A stretch of DNA of 64,000 nucleotides, taken from positions 263,787 through 327,786 of the forward strand of contig ML976658.1 of NCBI GenBank assembly GCA_010015655.1, in the 5' to 3' direction. The notes below the pieces were generated by a model. It had not been told where the DNA came from. It did not search any database and saw only the letters and a program-made list of their open reading frames with translations. The first letter of the stretch is position 1, and each line of letters begins with the position of its first letter. Position numbers and translations under genes: made by a program. This stretch comes from Bimuria novae-zelandiae CBS 107.79. Its lineage: Eukaryota > Ascomycota > Dothideomycetes > Pleosporales > Didymosphaeriaceae. Positions 59,559-64,000 of this stretch are shown piece after piece.

Positions 59559-60354
59559 CCGTAGCTTGGCAGGTCGTGCGCGCTGTCAGGTCATGCACAC
59601 CCTTTTTACTAGTAAATTTAAAGAAAATTACGAACTTTAAAGTCCTATAACTTTATATTAAGGTATTATTTTTTTTAATATCTCTTATAATTATAATAGT
59701 ATAGTTTTTATATGCAAGGTGTAAAATATAAAAACATATATTATATATATTAATAGAGGTATAAAGTCTGAATTAGAAGAGTATACACTTTTATTAGTAA
59801 AAAGGCTATTTTTAAACTCTAATAACTATATAATTACTTTGTAATAAACTTTTAAATCTTTGCTATATATTAACAGCCCTATATAGAACTTATATTCTAT
59901 ATAACTAAGTTAAAGCTGCTTTAAATCTTAAGATATTTAGAATATTCAAAATACGCTAATTTTCCGCTAACTAAAAAAAAACTTTTTATATAACATACCA
60001 ATAGCTTAGTAATTCTAAATGTGAATTCTATGTAATAGTATTAAAGTGTAGTCAAAGTTTAAAAGTTTATTACAAAGTAATTACAGAGTTATTAAAGTTT
60101 AAAAATAGCCTTTTTACTAATAAAAGTGTATACTCTTCTAATTCAGACTTTATACCTCTATTAATATATATAATATATGTTTTTATATTTTACACCTTGC
60201 ATATAAAAATTATACTATTATAATTATAAGAGATATTAAAAAAAATAATACCTTAATATAAAGTTATAGGACTTTAAAGTTCGTAATTTTCTTTAAATTT
60301 ACTAGTAAAAGGGTGTGCATGACCTGACAGCGCGCACGACCTGCCAAGCTACGG
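59559..60354. mobile_element. Foldback-type MITE, 796 bp with about 300-bp inverted repeats, TA target site
   Basis: Bounded by TA at 59557-59558 and 60355-60356. The left end begins CCGTAGCTTGGCAGGTCGTG and the right end, inverted, begins with the same 20 bp. The two arms (about 59559-59860 and 60055-60354) stay nearly identical to the inner blocks AAAAAGGCTATTTTTAAACT and TTACTTTGTAATAAACTTTT. A spacer of roughly 190 bp separates them. The outer 40 bp are GC-normal and contain CAGGTCGTGC then CAGGTCATGC; the remainder is AT-rich. No coding capacity. Confidence 0.9.
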
Positions 60355-60356
60355 TA

Positions 60357-60891
60357 TAGTGCGCTTCACGCTTTCCAAGTAGACATCGCGAAAAGTTCCC
60401 CACGAAATACTCTTAATTTGTGTTCCCGTCTTGACCGGATTGGCAAGAGCGATGGCTTCATTTCGGGCGCATGACAGGACTGGTGATTCGGCGCCGAGGT
60501 GAATCCATGCGAACAACTGACCACCGTATAGCCGGGGATATGAACCAAATAACTAATGTATATCCCCCCGTCTGCCTCTAGAGGTAAGCTATCTCCTATA
60601 TACCCAGGCGCAAACATCCTAGATAACTGGCAAACAGCAAACAAAAGGAAAATAAGCCATCAGCTCGGTGGCAAACATCAAAAAACAAACAAAAGGAAAA
60701 CAAGCCATCAGCTCAGTGGCAAACATCAAACCTCACAGGGGATTCCGGACCACCGCAAGACGAATGCATCCGCCCAAAGTATAAGGGCAGTGATGTGCGC
60801 GCGCTGCTTTTGAGCATAGAGCTGTGCTGCTGTCACGAATCTTCCACTCCACAATCGTTATCAGCTTTTTCGCCACACGCTCTTTACCATC
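60357..60891. promoter_or_regulatory. Upstream region of the FAD oxidase gene with a 48-bp tandem repeat
   Basis: GC-normal spacer between the foldback element and the oxidase ATG. It contains two 48-bp units (60639-60686 and 60687-60731, the second slightly short) that share AAACAAAAGG, AGCCATCAGCTC and GGTGGCAAACATCAAA-type blocks with a few substitutions. I infer a promoter location only from position. Confidence 0.5.
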
Positions 60892-62465
60892 ATGGGGTTT
60901 CTCTCGTCGCTAAAGCCCATGGGCACATTGGGTCTATTTTCAAGAATTGTTCACTTAGGCTCCATTATTTCGTTCACCGAAGCCCAAGACGACTCTACAA
61001 GGCTCAGAGACTGCCTGACCAACACAAGCATCTCGCCTTCCCTCGCAACCTTCTCGGATGAACCGGAATGGCAGAGGGCTACTTCCCCATGGTCTCTGCG
61101 GTTCAACCCTAAGCCAGCCGCGGTTGTGGTCCCTCGCACCAAAGAGGAGGTTGCCGCTACGTTGGCGTGCGCCGTTGAGGCGGGCGTTCCGGTCTCCGCG
61201 CTCGATGGAGGACATTCCTATGGAGCATATGGTCTCGGCGGTGTGGATGGAGTACTCGTAATTAACATGGAGCGCTTCACCGAAACCACGTTCGATGAGG
61301 CCACTGGTCTATTCACGTATGTACTCCAATCAAACATGGGATCTGTACACCTCATTCTAACGATTCTAGCTACGGCGGTGGAAGCCGAGTCGGTCCGGCT
61401 GCAACCTGGCTTTGGGAGAATCACGGGCGTCACTTCCCACACGTCAGAGCCAACTGGGTTGGTCTCGCCGGGTCTTCGAACGGCGGTGGCTTCGGTACAA
61501 CCAGCCGCTTCTTGGGCACGCCTATGGACAATCTCGAGAACGTTGAGGTGATGCTATACAACGGCACCATCGTAACCACTTCTCGCACAGAACACCCCGA
61601 GCTTTTCTTCGTTATCCAAGGCGCTGCCTCATCGTACGGTATCATGTTGTCCCTGACCACTCGCACATGGAAACCGGAATTCAACATCGTCACCAACTTC
61701 ACCATCTCCCTTGGTGCCGTGGATCTCGATACAGGCGCCCAAGCCCTTATCGACATCCAAGACTGGGCTATGAATGAAGCTCTCGACACATTTGCCCTGC
61801 GGTGGCAACTGGCTGGCGAATGGAACGGAAGCGGCTACTTCTACGGTAACCCGGATGAATTTGACGCCTTATTCGCGTCGCTTGTTGCACGCCTTCCACC
61901 CACAACTACGACCAGAAAGTCCACCGCCGATTTCTGGGCCATGGAGAACTTCGCCGTCCCGCTCCTGAACGGCACTGCGGATACCTTCCCTCCACGCAGC
62001 ATGTATCTGCAAGCCCTGGTCCTGCGTTCCGACCAGCCTTTCACATTCGAATCGGCTAAAGCGCTATACCAATACACGACACTAGCCTTCAACCGCACGG
62101 ACATGACCGAGTTCGGCTTCCTGGACCTCTGGGGTGGCGTTACCAGGGACGCTGACGACTCTAAGCAAGCAATGAATTACGCGAACAACCAGTGGCTCAT
62201 CCGGTGGGAAGGGCGTGCAATTTCTCAATGGCCTGCTGACGGCATCGAGTACATGCAAGCTGGGCTCAGGCCTTTCAAGGAGCAGTTGAAGAAGGAGGGA
62301 GTGTCGCTGAGAGGCTTTGTCAACTACAGGGACACGGAGCTCACCCTACCTGAATGGAGTGTGCGCCTCTACGGTGACAACTTCGAGAAGATGAAGCGGA
62401 TTAAGGCGGAGCTGGATCCCCTGGGTGTGTTCACCACGCACCCTCAGAGCATTCCCTCGTCGTGA
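60892..62465 (+). CDS. FAD-linked oxidoreductase, BBE-like (glucooligosaccharide-oxidase type), 506 aa, 1 intron
   Basis: Exons 60892-61316 and 61370-62465 join over a 53-bp intron (GTATGT, CTAAC branch point, CTAG acceptor) into a 506-residue frame. The N-terminus (MGFLSSLKPMGTLGLFSRIV) is hydrophobic and fits a secretion signal; a start at the second Met (60919) is possible. The PCMH-type FAD-binding domain shows VVVPRTKEEVAATL and DGGHSYGAYGLGG, where His108 is the usual covalent FAD attachment site. GLAGSSNGGGFGTTSR follows, and a C-terminal BBE segment ends GVFTTHPQSIP. The second covalent Cys found in some family members is not evident; WVGLAGSS stands there. Such flavoenzymes oxidise sugars, alcohols or secondary-metabolite intermediates outside the cell; the substrate here is unknown. 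Confidence 0.88.
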
Positions 62466-63352
62466 GGCAGTTGAGGGGGGATTTCTTTGCGCCTTCACGC
62501 ATGGGAGGCTTCCGCAAGACGGCCGCACAGTGATGAGGTAAGATGGGTAAGCAAAAGCCTTTTGGGAAGCTGCCCGGAACCCGTTCGCGGTGCGAGGTGG
62601 TGAGGTGGCGGGAGACTGCATGCGTAGTTCAACGCGATGCTGTGTTTAGTGTAAATATATTTATTCGATTCAAACATAACAGAAGAGCTGGCGGAACGGC
62701 CGCTTTGGGGGTCTAGAGCCTCGATCGCCGTTGTGACCATGCGGCTGTAAAACGCGGACCACTTTGATTCCTGGAACATCGCAGGTCGCTTTCCGCTGAG
62801 GTTCCGTCCCCGGCGGTCATCGCAGGTGCACGTAGGCACCCGTGCAGGGGGAATCGATGATTCGACAAGATCGTAATATCAAAGGTGTAGCGCGGACTAG
62901 ACCGCTGAAGTTCGGTTAGCATCCGAAGTTGTACAGTTTTTCCAGCGGCCAACATCCTCCGTTGCGAAGGAGAGTCGCAACTCCAGATCGTAGCAAATGA
63001 CAAGGTGAGCTTAGCGCAGGACGAGGTAGCAACTCCTCTAGCCATCAGTTATCACACCGCAAAGCCAGCTCAATTAAGCCTCTATACGTCACTTTCCCTC
63101 CTTTAAATTATTTTAGGGTCCCCAAAGCCGTATCAATCCCACCTTTTCTCTCCGTTGTTGAAGTTCAACTGGCTATTCTCGGAGCACGCAATGGAAAACC
63201 GCGTTCGCGCAATAAAAGCGGGGTCCGGCTGTTGACATCCTCACAATCGCGGAAAAAAAAAGAAAAACTAGAAGTCGAAGAAGTAAGCTATAAAGTATCG
63301 TAATGCTCGTTGCCAAGTGACCAATTCGTATATAATTTCTCCGACATTTGAG
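62466..63352. other. Intergenic spacer between oxidase and sulfatase
   Basis: GC-normal for most of its length. A TAAATATATTTATTCG stretch near 62653 may be the oxidase polyadenylation region. Frames here are short, minus-strand ORFs of about 110 codons have no motif. The sulfatase promoter presumably occupies the last 250 bp. Confidence 0.5.
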
Positions 63353-64000
63353 ATGACGCCTATCCGGGCGTTGTTGCTCGCTTCTGTAGGCGCTACTGCT
63401 GTTGTAGGCTCCGCCCAACATACGATCCTCGGCTCCGCCAATGTCACGAAGCCAAACTTTATCTTTATTATAACAGATGATCAGGATTTGCATCTGAACT
63501 CGATTGACTACCAGCCGTCTGTTCAGAAGCACTTTGCACAGGAAGGAACTTGGTTTAAGAAGCATTTCTGCACAGTTGCTTTGTGCTGCCCATCTCGTGT
63601 GTCATTGTTGACAGGGAAGGCCGCGCACAATACCAATGTCACAGATGTCTCTGCACCGTACGGTATGTTACGATGTATCACAAACGGTGAGGACGATACA
63701 TTGACATTCGACAGGTGGATACCCAAGGTTTATCGAGGAAGGCTTTAACAATGACTACCTGCCAGTCTGGTTGCAGAACGCTGGGTACAACACATATTAC
63801 ACTGGCAAGATGATGAATGGTATGCACGGCATCGTCCCTCAATGGAGTGCAATCACTAATTGATGCCAGGCCATTCGCTTAGTACATACAACAACCCACG
63901 TATCAATGGCTGGAATGGATCAGACTGTGAGTGTCGCGACCGGCTCTCGAACACCATCATCTGACATACCAGTCTTGATCGATCCTGGCACATACATCTT
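63353..64000 (+). CDS. Arylsulfatase, N-terminal part (truncated by window end)
   Basis: Exons 63353-63662, 63715-63819, 63870-63926 and 63973-64000+ join over introns of 52, 50 and 46 bp (GTATGT, GTATGC and GTGAGT donors). The N-terminus MTPIRALLLASVGATAVVGS is a signal peptide, so the enzyme is secreted. KPNFIFIITDDQD gives the metal-binding Asp pair (residues 42-43). CCPSRVSLLTGK holds the sulfatase signature C-x-P-S-R with Cys78 as the formylglycine precursor. NDYLPVWLQNAGYNTYYTGK is the next conserved block. Sulfatases hydrolyse sulfate esters, and in fungi aryl sulfatases scavenge sulfur, often under sulfur-metabolite repression; no regulatory site is identified here. The frame is clean through 64000. 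Confidence 0.92.

Noticed and set aside
1..64000. CRISPR array, tRNA, rRNA or bacterial-type operon
   Set aside because: No spaced direct repeats, no cloverleaf or rRNA-like sequence, and spliced eukaryotic genes throughout.

Overview
The window is a filamentous ascomycete genome fragment, most likely Pezizomycotina and possibly a Dothideomycete. Host genes carry 46-57 bp introns with GTANGT donors and CTAAC/CTAAT branch points. They encode typical fungal families: a PTR2 peptide transporter, a BBE-type FAD oxidase and an arylsulfatase. Most of the rest is AT-rich repeat DNA in which CAG/CAA/TGG codons have become TAG/TAA, the signature of repeat-induced point mutation (RIP, mainly CpA to TpA). 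No rRNA, tRNA or CRISPR was seen.

Layout. 1-296 is the tail of a Fot1/Pogo transposon sitting in a minus-strand Copia element (299-4950). 5150-14742 is a Tad-like LINE split by two Fot/Pogo elements that stand end to end and share one TA (8640-10765 and 10768-12887). A solo LTR with an ATAAG duplication lies at 14748-15192. 15500-23800 is a GC-normal host island: intact PTR2 transporter, a decayed F-box-like gene, a decayed unknown gene and an intact 207-aa orphan. 23850-29000 is AT-rich and holds a dead retroviral-type integrase-core gene, a Cys-rich gene interrupted by a 794-bp hAT-type MITE, and a remarkable density of the palindrome TCGTACGA. 30336-37134 is a full-length chromodomain Gypsy with 435-bp LTRs, an AGTAG duplication and an antisense accessory ORF.

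38048-40062 is a gag-only LTR element whose left LTR carries a nested solo LTR. 40650-48378 is an older minus-strand Gypsy, followed by a Tc1-like gene (48381-49599). 50734-52346 (Fot1-like) and 52475-52908 (MITE) share terminal motifs. 52911-56020 is unresolved AT-rich DNA. 56274-58372 is the youngest Fot/Pogo copy. 58375-64000 returns to host sequence: a one-stop pseudogene, a 796-bp foldback element, an FAD-linked oxidase and the 5' end of an arylsulfatase.

How it fits together. Host genes lie at the flanks of a roughly 35-kb RIP-degraded transposon nest, the layout of a compartmentalised fungal genome. No operon-like host pathway can be inferred. The most unusual signals are a duplicated motif inside the termini of all seven TA-flanked elements, the TCGTACGA enrichment, antisense ORFs downstream of integrase in two unrelated Gypsy elements, and catalytic residues erased by G-to-A changes in several transposases and integrases.
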